64,000 nt of DNA from Microbacterium sp. USTB-Y (GCF_023703415.1 NZ_JAGMTU010000007.1:1-64000); one strand, 5' to 3'. Positions 44,579 through 53,293 are shown, counted from the stretch's first letter. Numbers and translations are program-made. The notes: generated by a model from the sequence alone, not told the origin.

Positions 44579-47281
44579 ATGCCCCCCGCCCCGCTCCTGC
44601 GCGTGCGCGATCTCACGATCACGCATCGCGGTGCGGACGACCCCGCCGTGCGGAACCTGTCCTTCGACGTGCGCGCCGGCGAGGTCGTGCTGCTCCTCGG
44701 CCCCTCCGGATCGGGCAAGTCGACTCTCGCGCTCGCGCTCGGCGGCCTGATCCCCCACTCGCTCGAGGCCGGGGTCATCGGATCCGTCGCGATCCGGGGC
44801 CACGACACCGCGACGACCCCGGTCGCCGTGCTGAGCCGCGACGTCAGCATCGTCTTCCAGGATCCGGATGCGCAGATCGTCACCGGATCCCTGCTCGACG
44901 AGGTCGCGTTCGCTCTGGAGAACCTCTGCCTGCCGGTCGCGGAGGTGCTCGATCGGGCGGAGCGGGCCCTGCGCCGGATGGGCCTGTGGGAGCGCAGGCA
45001 CGAGAATCCCGACCGGCTGTCCGGCGGCGGGAAGCAGCGCCTCGCGATCGCCGCCGCCCTCGCCACCGCCGCGCCCGTGCTGATCCTCGACGAGCCCACG
45101 GCGAACCTCGATCCGGCGGGCGCCGCCGAGGTGCACGCCGCGCTCGCCGACATCGCCGGCCCCGACCGGGCGATCGTCCTCGTCGAGCACGATCTCGACG
45201 GGGTCCTGCCCCTGGCGACCCGGGCTCTCGTGCTCGACCACGAAGGCCGGCAGGCCTTCGACGGCCCCGCCGCGGAGGTGCTCCGCGCGCACGCCGACGA
45301 CCTGATCGGGCTCGGGGTGCGCCTGCCCACCGCCGCCCTCGCCGCACGAAGGCTGAACGCCCGGGTACCGGGGCTGCGGGCGGATCCCCTCGACCCGCTC
45401 CCGCTCACCGCCGCGGAACTCGAGGACGCGCTGCGTGACCGGGATGCGGGTGCGCCGCTGTCCGGCCGGGACCCGGATGCGCCGCTGTCCGAACCTCCGT
45501 CGACCTCGCGGACGATCGGCGCATCGCCCGCGAAAGACCCCGGATCGACGGAGTTCGACGCCACGACCACCACCGAGCCGATCATCACAGCGCGCGGCCT
45601 CGCGGTGGTGCGCGGCGGCGTCCCGGTCCTGCACGGCATCGACCTCGACATCGCCCGCGCCTCGATCACGGCCGTCATCGGACCGAACGGCGCGGGCAAG
45701 ACCACGCTCGTGCAGGCGCTGGCCGGCGTCGTGTCCCCGCCGCGCGGTCGCGTCCTCCTCGACGGGATCGATCCGGCGACGGCGTCGCCGCGCGCCCTCG
45801 CCGCCCACCGCGGCTTCGTGTTCCAGAACCCGGAGCACCAGTTCATCGCGCACACCGTGTTCGACGAGCTCGCGCACGGGCTTCGACTGCAGCACACGCC
45901 GCCGGCCGAGATCGCCGAACGCGTGCAGGCGATGCTCGACCGATTCGGCCTCGCCGACAAGGCCAGGACGCACCCCTACCTGCTCTCCGGCGGCGAGAAG
46001 CGCCGTCTCTCCGTGGGCACCGCGCTCATCGCCCGCCCGAGGATCCTGGTGCTCGACGAGCCGACCTTCGGCCAGGATCTCCGTCGCACCGACGAGCTGC
46101 TCGCCCTGTTCCGCGAGCTGCGCGCCGAGGGCACGACGATCCTCCTCGTCACGCATGACCTCGATCTCGTCGTGCGGCACACGACGCACACCGTGCTCGT
46201 CGAGGGCGGATCCGTCGTCGCCGCGGGCGCGACGCCGGCGCTGGTGCGCGATGGCGGCATCCCCCTCCCCGCGGCCTATGCGGCGATCCCGCCCGCCCTG
46301 CGGACCCTGCTCTCCGACGACGCGGCACCGCCGCGCACCCCGTCCGGCGACGACGGCCCGAGCACGGCAGCCGGCGCGAACCCGGCGGACGACGACGACC
46401 CGAGCACGGCAGCCGGCGCCGTCGCGCCCCCTCCCGGCACCCCGGCGGAGAACCCGGCCGCCGCGCGCGCCGACGACCGCTCTCACCTCGATCCCTACGC
46501 CGCGCCGCATCCTCCGCACGCCTGGCTGCACCGCCTGAACCCGCTCGCCAAGCTCGGCGCCGTGGTGCCCGCGATGGTGGTGCTGCTGTTCGTGCGCGAC
46601 CTGGCGACGCCGACGGCGTTCCTCGCGCTCTCCTACGCCGTCGTCCTCACCGGCGCCCGCCTCACCGGACGCGTCTGGGCGCTGCTGCTGGCGGCGGTCC
46701 CCGCGGGCGTCCTCGTGCTCGCAGCCGCCATGGCGCTGTGGACGGATCCGGCGCGGGTCGCCGCGACCCCGGAGGTGCTGCGGATCGGCGGCTGGGTGCT
46801 GCATGCCGGCGCCCTGGAATCGGGGCTCGCGACGGGCCTGCGGCTCGCGGCGATCCTCGGACTGGCGCTCATCCCGGGTCTCACCACCACCGGCCCCGAC
46901 CTCGCGCGCGCGGGGGTGCAGCAGCTGCGCGTGCCCTACCGGATCGGCTACACGTCGCTCGCGGCGTACCGGTTCGTGCCGCGGTTCGGCTACGAGCTCG
47001 GCGTCATCCGCGCGGCGCATCGGGTGCGCGGAACCCACGGCGGACGGGGCCCGTTCGCTCGGATCGCACGCGGCTGGGGGTACATCGTGCCTCTGCTGGC
47101 GAGCGCGATCCGGCATGCCGAGCGCGTGGCGCTCGCCATGGACGCGCGGGCCTTCGGCGCCTATCCGACCCGCACCGAACGGCACGAGGTGCCGTTCGGT
47201 GGGCGCGACATCGTCTTCCTCGTCCTGATGCTCGCCGCATCCGCGACGATCTTCGTCCTGTTCTTCCCCTGGCGGCTCTGA
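44579..47281 (+). CDS. Fused ECF transporter: two ATPase domains plus EcfT membrane component
   Basis: A 900-residue three-domain fusion. ATPase 1 (about 6-255): Walker A GPSGSGKST, signature LSGGGKQRL, Walker B ILDEPT. ATPase 2 (about 335-560): GPNGAGKTT, LSGGEKRRL, VLDEPTFGQ. A Pro/Ala/Asp linker holds a repeated DDxPSTAAGA unit. The EcfT domain (about 640-900) has four to five spans and the coupling-helix pattern ending AMDARAFGA. The first signature motif has Gly where Glu/Gln is usual (SGGGK). It starts 24 nt after the IdeR box and 22 nt before the siderophore-interacting protein. It powers uptake of the S-component ligand, probably a siderophore, haem or other iron compound. Confidence 0.9.
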   Translation: MPPAPLLRVRDLTITHRGADDPAVRNLSFDVRAGEVVLLLGPSGSGKSTLALALGGLIPHSLEAGVIGSVAIRGHDTATTPVAVLSRDVSIVFQDPDAQIVTGSLLDEVAFALENLCLPVAEVLDRAERALRRMGLWERRHENPDRLSGGGKQRLAIAAALATAAPVLILDEPTANLDPAGAAEVHAALADIAGPDRAIVLVEHDLDGVLPLATRALVLDHEGRQAFDGPAAEVLRAHADDLIGLGVRLPTAALAARRLNARVPGLRADPLDPLPLTAAELEDALRDRDAGAPLSGRDPDAPLSEPPSTSRTIGASPAKDPGSTEFDATTTTEPIITARGLAVVRGGVPVLHGIDLDIARASITAVIGPNGAGKTTLVQALAGVVSPPRGRVLLDGIDPATASPRALAAHRGFVFQNPEHQFIAHTVFDELAHGLRLQHTPPAEIAERVQAMLDRFGLADKARTHPYLLSGGEKRRLSVGTALIARPRILVLDEPTFGQDLRRTDELLALFRELRAEGTTILLVTHDLDLVVRHTTHTVLVEGGSVVAAGATPALVRDGGIPLPAAYAAIPPALRTLLSDDAAPPRTPSGDDGPSTAAGANPADDDDPSTAAGAVAPPPGTPAENPAAARADDRSHLDPYAAPHPPHAWLHRLNPLAKLGAVVPAMVVLLFVRDLATPTAFLALSYAVVLTGARLTGRVWALLLAAVPAGVLVLAAAMALWTDPARVAATPEVLRIGGWVLHAGALESGLATGLRLAAILGLALIPGLTTTGPDLARAGVQQLRVPYRIGYTSLAAYRFVPRFGYELGVIRAAHRVRGTHGGRGPFARIARGWGYIVPLLASAIRHAERVALAMDARAFGAYPTRTERHEVPFGGRDIVFLVLMLAASATIFVLFFPWRL

Positions 47282-47302
47282 CCCGACCCCGAAAGGTTCC
47301 CG

Positions 47303-48178
47303 ATGGCGTACAGCAAGATGGTCAAGCCGGCCTCGGCCGGGCTCGTGCCCCTCACCGTGCTGCGGACGGAGCGGCTCGCGCCGCACTGGATCCGCGTCAC
47401 CTTCGGCGGCGGTGAGATCGAGCGGTTCACGCCGATGGGCTACGACCAGTGGTTCCGGCTTTTCCTGCCCGTCGGCGGCGATGCGGGGCTCGGCCGCGTG
47501 CCGGCGAAGGCGAACAGCACGCTCGGCTACCTGAAGTTCCTGCGCATCCCCGACGGCGAGCGCCCGGTCATGCGCAACTACAGCGTGCGCGCGTTCCGGC
47601 CCGCGACGACCGCCGCCGGCGCCGAGCTCGACGTCGACTTCGTGCTGCACGGCTCCGCCGCCGAGGGGACCGCGGGCCCGGCGTCCCGCTGGGCGGAGAC
47701 CTGCAGCCCCGGCGAGCCCGTGCTCGTCATCGACGAGGGACTCACCTTCAACCCCGCGCGGGGGACCGACCGGGTCGTGCTCGTCGGCGACGAGACGGCC
47801 CTCCCCGCGATCGCATCGATCTGCGCCTCCCTTCCCGCGCACGCGACGGGATCCGTGCTGCTCGAGGCGCCGACCGCCGAGGACGCGCTCGACTTCCCGC
47901 ATCCCGCCGGCATCGCGGTGCACCGGATCGTGCGCACCGCGGCGCACCGGCCGGGATCGCGCGTCCTCGCCGCCCTGCGCGACCTGTCGCTGCCGGACGC
48001 ACCGTTCCACGCCTATGCCGCCGGCGAGCAGGCGCTGGCCTCCGGTGCGCGCAAGCTGCTCGTCGGCGAGCGCGGCGTCGACAAGGAGCAGGTGAGCTTC
48101 TGCGGGTACTGGCGGATCGGATCCGCCTCGCCCGCCTCTCGCGCCGCACGCGAGGCCGCCGCGGTGCCGCTGAGCTGA
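47303..48178 (+). CDS. Siderophore-interacting protein (FAD-dependent ferric reductase)
   Basis: A 291-residue SIP-family flavoprotein. The FAD-binding signature appears as RNYSVRAF with preceding GRVPAKANSTLGYLKF. The NAD(P)H half carries VVLVGDETALPAIASI and the C-terminal ends FCGYWRIGS, as in ViuB/YqjH-type ferric-siderophore reductases. It should release iron from an imported chelate by reduction in the cytosol. It is co-transcribed with the iron-box-controlled ECF transporter, the strongest clue that the transporter handles an iron source. Confidence 0.92.
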   Translation: MAYSKMVKPASAGLVPLTVLRTERLAPHWIRVTFGGGEIERFTPMGYDQWFRLFLPVGGDAGLGRVPAKANSTLGYLKFLRIPDGERPVMRNYSVRAFRPATTAAGAELDVDFVLHGSAAEGTAGPASRWAETCSPGEPVLVIDEGLTFNPARGTDRVVLVGDETALPAIASICASLPAHATGSVLLEAPTAEDALDFPHPAGIAVHRIVRTAAHRPGSRVLAALRDLSLPDAPFHAYAAGEQALASGARKLLVGERGVDKEQVSFCGYWRIGSASPASRAAREAAAVPLS

Positions 48179-48197
48179 GACGCCGCCCGAACCGCCT

Positions 48198-48237
48198 CGA
48201 ACCGCCTCCGGGCGCACGGGGCGCCGAAGGCGGTTCG
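48198..48237. terminator. Bidirectional stem-loop between convergent operons
   Basis: CGAACCGCCT (48198-48207) pairs with AGGCGGTTCG (48228-48237), with an inner GCGC/GCGC stem. It lies midway between the convergent ends at 48178 (+) and 48270 (-). It has no long U-tract, as is common in high-GC genomes. Confidence 0.6.
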
Positions 48238-48269
48238 ATCCGGTTCGGATCAGCCGGTCGCAGCACGGC

Positions 48270-49034
48270 TCAGCTGATCTTCTTCCGGTAGATGACGATC
48301 GCGGCGGCATAGGCGACGACCAGGATCCCGACCATCCAGGCGAGTGCGATCCCGATGCTGGATCCCACGGGCCGGCCGTCGAACAGCGCGCGGATGGTGT
48401 TCACGATCGAGGTCACGGGCTGGTACTCCGCGAACCAGGCCACGGGCCCGGGCATCGACGAGGTCGGCACGAACGCCGAGCTGATGAACGGCAGGAAGAT
48501 CAGCGGGTAGCTGAACGCGCTCGCACCGTCCACGGTCTTGGCGCTCAGGCCCGCGATCACGGCGAGCCAGGTCAGCGACAGGGTGAACAGGATGAGGATC
48601 CCGGCCACGGCGAGCCACGCCCCGACCGAGGCCCCGGTGCGGAAGCCCATCGCGAACGCGACGCCGACCACGATCGCCACCGAGACGATGTTCGCGACGA
48701 GCGAGGTGAGCACGTGCGCCCAGAGCACGCTCGATCGCGCGATCGGCATGGACTGGAACCGCTCGAAGATCCCGCCCTGCAGGTCCAGGAACAGCCGGTA
48801 CGAGGTGTACGCGATGCCCGAGGCGATCGTGATGAGCAGGATGCCGGGCAGCATGTAGTCGATGTACGACTGGTCGGATCCGGTGTGGATCGCCCCGCCG
48901 AGCACGTAGACGAACAGCAGCATGAGCGCGATCGGGGTCACCGCCGTGGTGATGATCGTGTCCGGACTGCGCAGGATGTGCTTGAGCGAACGGCCGGTGA
49001 GCGTGCCGGTGTCGCTGAGGACGTGACTGGTCAT
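48270..49034 (-). CDS. ABC-2 type efflux permease (DrrB-like)
   Basis: A 254-residue ABC-2 permease with six hydrophobic segments and the family central region FLDLQGGIFERFQSMPIARSS. ATG at 49034 overlaps the ATPase stop (ATGA). With the preceding ATPase it forms a daunorubicin-type exporter. Last gene of the PadR-controlled operon. Confidence 0.9.
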   Translation of the reverse strand: MTSHVLSDTGTLTGRSLKHILRSPDTIITTAVTPIALMLLFVYVLGGAIHTGSDQSYIDYMLPGILLITIASGIAYTSYRLFLDLQGGIFERFQSMPIARSSVLWAHVLTSLVANIVSVAIVVGVAFAMGFRTGASVGAWLAVAGILILFTLSLTWLAVIAGLSAKTVDGASAFSYPLIFLPFISSAFVPTSSMPGPVAWFAEYQPVTSIVNTIRALFDGRPVGSSIGIALAWMVGILVVAYAAAIVIYRKKIS

Positions 49035-49828
49035 TTCGATGCCTCCTTCTCGGTCTGGCTGCCGGCCGCCGACGGACCGACGAGGGCGAGGAAGACCTCC
49101 TCGAGGGTGGGCTGCTTCTCGACGTACTCGACGGTCGTCTGCGGCAGCAGCTTCTTCAGCTCGGCGAGGGTGCCGTTCTGGATGATGGTGCCCTCGTGCA
49201 GGATCGCGATCCGGTCGGCCAGCTGCTCCGCCTCGTCGAGGTACTGGGTGGTGAGCAGCACCGTGGTGCCGCCGTGCGCGAGCTCCTTCACGGTGTCCCA
49301 CACCTCGATCCGCGCCTGCGGGTCGAGGCCGGTGGTCGGCTCGTCGAGGAAGATGATCGGCGGATCGCCGATCAGGCTCATCGCGATGTCGAGCCGGCGA
49401 CGCATGCCGCCGGAGTAGGTGCCGGCGCGCCGCCCTCCGGCGTCGGTGAGCGAGAACCGGGCGAGCAGGGCGTCGGCGACGGATCCGGGATCCTTCAGGT
49501 GACGCAGCTTCGCGACGAGCACGAGGTTCTCCCGGCCGGTGAGGATCTCGTCGACGGCGGCGAACTGCCCGGTGAGGCTGATCGCCTCGCGCACTGCGTT
49601 CGGCGCCGCGGCGACGTCGTTGCCGTGCACGGTCGCGGATCCCCCGTCGGCCTTGAGCAGCGTCGACAGGATCCGCACCAGCGTGGTCTTGCCGGCGCCG
49701 TTCGAGCCGAGCAGGGCGAAGATGCTGCCCCGCTCGACCTCGAAGTCGACGCCGCGGAGGACCTGCAGGTCCTTGAACGCCTTGGTGACGCCCCGCACGC
49801 GGATCGCGGGGGCGGTGAGGGTGGTCAT
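49031..49828 (-). CDS. ABC transporter ATP-binding protein (DrrA-like)
   Basis: A 265-residue ATPase starting MTTLTAPAIRVRGVTKAFKD, with Walker A LLGSNGAGKTT, signature YSGGMRRRLDIAMSL, Walker B IIFLDEPTTGLDPQ and switch His in LLTTQYLDEAEQ. The C-terminal tail carries the DrrA-like TTVEYVEKQPTLEEVFLAL. It energises the permease encoded immediately downstream. Its start overlaps the DUF1048 gene stop. Confidence 0.93.
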   Translation of the reverse strand: MTTLTAPAIRVRGVTKAFKDLQVLRGVDFEVERGSIFALLGSNGAGKTTLVRILSTLLKADGGSATVHGNDVAAAPNAVREAISLTGQFAAVDEILTGRENLVLVAKLRHLKDPGSVADALLARFSLTDAGGRRAGTYSGGMRRRLDIAMSLIGDPPIIFLDEPTTGLDPQARIEVWDTVKELAHGGTTVLLTTQYLDEAEQLADRIAILHEGTIIQNGTLAELKKLLPQTTVEYVEKQPTLEEVFLALVGPSAAGSQTEKEASK

Positions 49829-50196
49829 GATCGGTTCCCCTTTCCTTCGGCGTCGTCGATCGCCTTCGCGAACCGGGCGCGCTCCTTGTCGATCCACTCG
49901 CGGCCGGCGTACGCCTTGGCGAACGTCTCGGCGAAGTCGACCGGGTCATCGCCGACGATGTCGCGCACCGGGGTGCGGTCGACGGCGGCGCGCTCCCAGA
50001 GATCGGCCATGTCGGTGTACATCTGCACCATGGTGTCGCCGTCGGTGATCCCGCCGGCGTACATGAGATAGCGGTGCATCGCGGTGGCGGCCTCCGCATA
50101 GGGGGACGGAAGGGCCTCGATGCGGGCCTTGTCCTGCTTGTACTGCTTCTTCTGCTCGAGGGACCCGGTGAGGGCTTCGATCCACTTGGCGGCCAT
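49825..50196 (-). CDS. DUF1048 protein
   Basis: A 123-residue helical protein, MAAKWIEALTGSLEQKKQYKQ at the start, with no membrane segment. DUF1048 proteins regularly sit between a PadR regulator and a DrrAB exporter, exactly as here. The function is unknown; a cytosolic accessory of the exporter or regulator is likely. ATG at 50196 is 1 nt after the PadR stop. Confidence 0.85.
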   Translation of the reverse strand: MAAKWIEALTGSLEQKKQYKQDKARIEALPSPYAEAATAMHRYLMYAGGITDGDTMVQMYTDMADLWERAAVDRTPVRDIVGDDPVDFAETFAKAYAGREWIDKERARFAKAIDDAEGKGNRS

Positions 50197-50197
50197 G

Positions 50198-50557
50198 TCA
50201 GGCTCCTTCATTCGTGTCGGTCGTGCGGGTGCTGTCGGTGCGGCGGAGCTGTTCGATGTGCTCTGCGAGGAAGCTCCAGGTCCTCCAGAACTCGGCGAGC
50301 TGATCCCGCCCCTGCGTGTTGAGCGAGTACACCTTGCGCGGCGGCCCCTTCTCGGACGGGACCTTCTCGACGTCCACGAGGCCCCTCTGCTCGATGCGCA
50401 CCAGCAGCGCGTAGACGGTGCCCTCCGCGATGTCGGAGAAGCCTCCGTCCCGCAGCCGCGTGGTGATCTCGTATCCATAGGCCGATCGCTCGGCCAGGAT
50501 CGCCAGGACGATCCCCTCGAGGGTGCCCTTGAGCATCTCGGTCATCTGACTCGCCAT
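50198..50557 (-). CDS. PadR-family transcriptional regulator
   Basis: A 119-residue regulator beginning MASQMTEMLKGTLEG. ATG at 50557 is 8 nt after AAGGAGG; an ATG at 50575 lacks an RBS. The winged helix contains VLAILAERSAYGYEITTRLRDGGF, EGTVYALLVRIEQRGLV and the wing KGPPRKVYSLN. PadR proteins repress drug-efflux operons and are released by the drug. Repeated AACACTGARTACCG boxes upstream are the likely binding sites. Confidence 0.92.
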   Translation of the reverse strand: MASQMTEMLKGTLEGIVLAILAERSAYGYEITTRLRDGGFSDIAEGTVYALLVRIEQRGLVDVEKVPSEKGPPRKVYSLNTQGRDQLAEFWRTWSFLAEHIEQLRRTDSTRTTDTNEGA

Positions 50558-50576
50558 CGCGATCGCCTCCTTCATC

Positions 50577-50644
50577 TACTCAGTGATGTTGACTACTGGT
50601 AGACAGTAACACTGAGTACCGGTACATAGCAACACTGAATACCG
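50577..50644 (-). promoter_or_regulatory. Repeat array upstream of padR, likely operator
   Basis: AGTAACACTGAGTACCG (50605-50621) and AGCAACACTGAATACCG (50628-50644) are direct repeats with two differences, 23 nt apart. TACTCAGTG at 50577-50585 is an inverted third half-site (partner CACTGAGTA at 50610-50618). Two helical turns of spacing would let two PadR dimers bind one face. Confidence 0.6.
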
Positions 50645-50688
50645 AAGTTCTTCCCGCCGGGTTTCCCGCAGGCGGCCGTGCACGGAGA

Positions 50689-50718
50689 ACGCCCTCGGAT
50701 CCGTGGATCCGAGGGCGT
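50689..50718. terminator. GGATCC-centred hairpin after mazF
   Basis: ACGCCCTCGGATCC (50689-50702) and GGATCCGAGGGCGT (50705-50718) form a perfect 14-bp stem with GT centre, 63 nt past the MazF stop. The gap 50645-50780 holds nothing else I can identify. Confidence 0.65.
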
Positions 50719-50780
50719 CGGACGACACCGCAGGACGCCGCCGGGCGTCACGTCGCCCGGAGCTCCGCGCTTGCAGGACC

Positions 50781-51146
50781 CTAGAGCGCCAAGTGAACGC
50801 GGAGCGCCTCGTCGAGTGCACCCATGAGCTCCGCGGGGACTCTGCCGACCGGTCGCACGACGCGCTCCACGGCGATCGTGCGGACCTGCTCGGCCTGGGC
50901 CTTGGCATCGCGATCGAGCCCGGTAGCCTCCACCGAGAGCAGCACCTGGAAAGGCAGGATCCGGTCCGTGTTCGACGTCAGGGGCACGACCGTGATGGTC
51001 GCTCGGATGCTGCGTCCGGCGACCGCGTTGGCCGTGTTGTTGGTCACGATCACGGCCGGACGAGTCTTCCTCGCCTCCGAACCCACCGCCGGATCGAGAG
51101 AGACCAGCACGATCTGTCCGCGCCGAAGCGCCCAGCCCTCGTTCAC
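50781..51146 (-). CDS. MazF/PemK-family endoribonuclease toxin
   Basis: A 121-residue protein. GTG at 51146 overlaps the antitoxin stop (GTGA). The N-terminal RRGQIVLVSLDPAVGSEARKTRPAVIVTNN is the MazF SH3-like signature with the conserved Gly-Ser-Glu and Arg-Pro; the later TVVPLTSNT and the QVRTIAVERVV helix fit as well. It cleaves mRNA at specific sites when free of antitoxin. Confidence 0.9.
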   Translation of the reverse strand: MNEGWALRRGQIVLVSLDPAVGSEARKTRPAVIVTNNTANAVAGRSIRATITVVPLTSNTDRILPFQVLLSVEATGLDRDAKAQAEQVRTIAVERVVRPVGRVPAELMGALDEALRVHLAL

Positions 51147-51370
51147 GCGGACGCGGGCGCGAGCCCGTCCCCGACGGCTCCGTCCCACTCCCGGTCGTAG
51201 CCCTCGGCATAAGCGGCGGCATAGGCATCGGCGAGACGACTCTCCCGCAGCAGGCGTACCGCCTCCTGGGTGGCGGCCGAGCGGGAGGCGTAACGCCCGT
51301 CGCGCGTCTCCGCGTCGAGGAAGGCGAGGTCCTCCTCGCTCAGGCTGAGACTGACCTTCACGTGCGCCAC
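51143..51370 (-). CDS. Ribbon-helix-helix antitoxin of the MazF pair
   Basis: A 75-residue protein, MAHVKVSLSLSEEDLAFLDA at the start, an RHH DNA-binding strand and helices, then an acidic C-terminal tail (about 45-75) that would wrap MazF. Coupled to the toxin by a 4-nt overlap. RHH antitoxins normally repress their own promoter. The 59 nt upstream is short, with TACTTTGGTAGTAT-like AT-rich sequence near 51382-51395 that probably holds the promoter and operator. Confidence 0.87.
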   Translation of the reverse strand: MAHVKVSLSLSEEDLAFLDAETRDGRYASRSAATQEAVRLLRESRLADAYAAAYAEGYDREWDGAVGDGLAPASA

Positions 51371-51429
51371 ACCCGGGATACTACCAAAGTAGGAGTTCTC
51401 TTCCTACCCCTGCGGCGACACCGGCATGC

Positions 51430-51879
51430 TCAGGCCCAGTCGTCGGCGTGGAGCTGGCGCACACCGTACGCGTGCAGCAGGAACTGCGCCCGCAGCGGAA
51501 CGCCGAGCGACGACGCCTGCCGCCGCATCGCCCGGGCCCAGAGACGCACATCGTCCTCCTCTCCGCCCACCCGCGCATCGCCGACCCGCTCCCACACGAG
51601 CACCACGGCGGCATTGCCGGTGATCTCACGGAGCATTCCGATCCGGTGCGCGAGGGCCTGCGCCTGTGCCACGTCGCCGAGATCGTCGATCGGCACCACC
51701 TCGAGCGGGTCGGAGGGATAGTCGGCCATCGGCATGAGCGGCTCACCGAGCCGCCCCCGGCCGTCGATGAAGAGCAGCCACAGCTGCCGCTGGTTCGCGC
51801 GGTGGAGCAGCAGCTCCACCGCGTCGCGGAGGTCGTCATCGTCATCGAGCGCGAGATCGCGCAGAGCGTCGGGATTCAT
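51430..51879 (-). CDS. Conserved-looking hypothetical cytosolic protein (149 aa)
   Basis: Starts MNPDALRDLALDDDDDLRDA at 51879. It has no signal peptide or membrane span. Alternating strands and helices (LWLLFIDGRGRLGEPLMPM, AAVVLVWERVGDARV, LRAQFLLHAYGVRQL) suggest an alpha/beta fold like that of proteins that sense or compare numeric ranges; I recognise no named family. It probably has its own promoter, since a strong hairpin separates it from the dehydrogenase gene upstream. Confidence 0.7.
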   Translation of the reverse strand: MNPDALRDLALDDDDDLRDAVELLLHRANQRQLWLLFIDGRGRLGEPLMPMADYPSDPLEVVPIDDLGDVAQAQALAHRIGMLREITGNAAVVLVWERVGDARVGGEEDDVRLWARAMRRQASSLGVPLRAQFLLHAYGVRQLHADDWA

Positions 51880-51984
51880 GCGCTCAGCCTGGCGGCCCGG
51901 CGAAGCGTCCGGCCGGCCGCCCACGGGATCGGTGGAGAACTGCTCCGGATCCGCGATTGTGGAGGACGATCCGGCACGGCGACG

Positions 51985-52022
51985 AGAAGGGCCCCCGGAT
52001 CCGTGGATCCGAGGGCCCTTCT
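51985..52022. terminator. GGATCC-centred hairpin after acyl-CoA dehydrogenase
   Basis: The arms 51985-52002 and 52005-52022 (AGAAGGGCCC...GGATCC and its complement) pair at 17 of 18 positions. The hairpin begins 16 nt past the dehydrogenase stop on the minus strand. Its core CGGATCCGTGGATCCGAGGG is shared with the hairpin at 50689. Confidence 0.7.
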
Positions 52023-52037
52023 GCGCTCAGGAGGCGT

Positions 52038-53201
52038 TCAGCGCTTGCCCGCGATCTGGCGTCCGACGAGGTCGCGCATGATCTCGTTGGTGCCGCCGTA
52101 GATGCGGTGCACCCGGGCGTCGGTGAAGGCCTTCGCGATCGGGTACTCCATGATGTAGCCGTAGCCGCCGTGGAGCTGCACGCCGGTGTCGAGCACCTCC
52201 CACTCGCGCTCCGTCGTCCAGAACTTGACCTTCGCGGCGTCCTCGGCCGACAGCTTGCTGTCCTTGTAGGCGAGCAGCGCGCGGTCGACGTACGCCCACA
52301 TCACCTCGGTGGTGGTGACCATGTCGGCGAGGCGGAAGCGGGTGTTCTGGAAGTCGGCGATGCGCTCTCCGAACGCCTCGCGGTCCTTCGTGTAGGCGAT
52401 GGTCCAGTTCGTCGCCGCCTCGGCCGCGGCCGCCGCGGCGACGCCGATCGACAAGCGCTCGAGCGGGAGGTTCATCATGAGCTGGATGAACCCCTGACCC
52501 TCCTTGCCGCTGATGAGGTTCTCGTCGGGGATGAAGACGTCGGTGAAGCTGAGCTCGGCGGTGTCCCACCCGTGGAAGCCCATCTTGCTGAGCTTCTTGC
52601 CCTGGTCGAAGCCCTCCATGCCCTTCTCGACGATCAGCAGGCTGAACGCGTCGGGCCGGTTGCCCTCCCCCGTCTTGACGAAGGTCACCACGATGTCCGC
52701 CGTGGTGCCCGAGGAGATGAACGTCTTCGCGCCGTTGAGGATGTAGCCGCCGTCGACCTTCTTCGCGTTGGTCTTGATGCCGCGCAGGTCGGAGCCGGCG
52801 CCGGGGTCCGTCATCGCGAGGGCGCCGAGCACCTCGCCGGTCGCCATGCGGGGCAGCCACTTCGCCTTCTGCTCGGGGGTGCCCATGTGCACGAGGTAGG
52901 GGACGGCCAGGTCGTCCTGGATCCCGAAGGCCCCGGCCAGCGACCCCGCACCTGCGGCGATGACCTCCTCCATCACGATGGTGCGGAAGCGGTAGTCCTG
53001 CAGCATGCCGGCCCCGCCGAACTCCTCGGGCACGGAGAGCCCGATCAGGCCGGCCTCGCCCGCCGCGAGCATGGTCGCGCGATCGATCTCGCCGGCCGCC
53101 TCCCAGCGGTCGATGGCCTCGTTCGTGACGTGGCGGCCGATGAAGTCCTTGACGAGACCCCGGAAAGCCTCGTGATCCTCGTCGTAGATGTCGCGTTCCA
53201 T
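52038..53201 (-). CDS. Acyl-CoA dehydrogenase
   Basis: A 387-residue FAD enzyme introducing the alpha-beta double bond in acyl-CoA. The signatures are ALAMTDPGAGSDLRGIKTNA (FAD/substrate), the catalytic region QLHGGYGYIMEYPI, where Glu follows GYGYIM as in short/medium-chain enzymes, and ARVHRIYGGTNEIMRDLVGR at the C-terminus. Full length. It is monocistronic, with a palindrome and a TAGGAT -10 box upstream. Confidence 0.93.
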   Translation of the reverse strand: MERDIYDEDHEAFRGLVKDFIGRHVTNEAIDRWEAAGEIDRATMLAAGEAGLIGLSVPEEFGGAGMLQDYRFRTIVMEEVIAAGAGSLAGAFGIQDDLAVPYLVHMGTPEQKAKWLPRMATGEVLGALAMTDPGAGSDLRGIKTNAKKVDGGYILNGAKTFISSGTTADIVVTFVKTGEGNRPDAFSLLIVEKGMEGFDQGKKLSKMGFHGWDTAELSFTDVFIPDENLISGKEGQGFIQLMMNLPLERLSIGVAAAAAAEAATNWTIAYTKDREAFGERIADFQNTRFRLADMVTTTEVMWAYVDRALLAYKDSKLSAEDAAKVKFWTTEREWEVLDTGVQLHGGYGYIMEYPIAKAFTDARVHRIYGGTNEIMRDLVGRQIAGKR

Positions 53202-53240
53202 CGCGCTCCTCCAGATCGTTGATGCGTCTTCGCACTGGCG

Positions 53241-53293
53241 ATCCTATGCGGGATCCCGCGGATCCCGGCGTCGATTGTGGGAATGCATCCCAC
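53241..53293 (-). promoter_or_regulatory. Promoter region of the acyl-CoA dehydrogenase gene with palindrome
   Basis: TAGGAT on the minus strand (53246-53241) is a good -10. GTGGGA-ATGCA-TCCCAC at 53277-53293 is an inverted repeat just upstream and could be a TetR- or FadR-type site controlling the gene. Confidence 0.45.
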
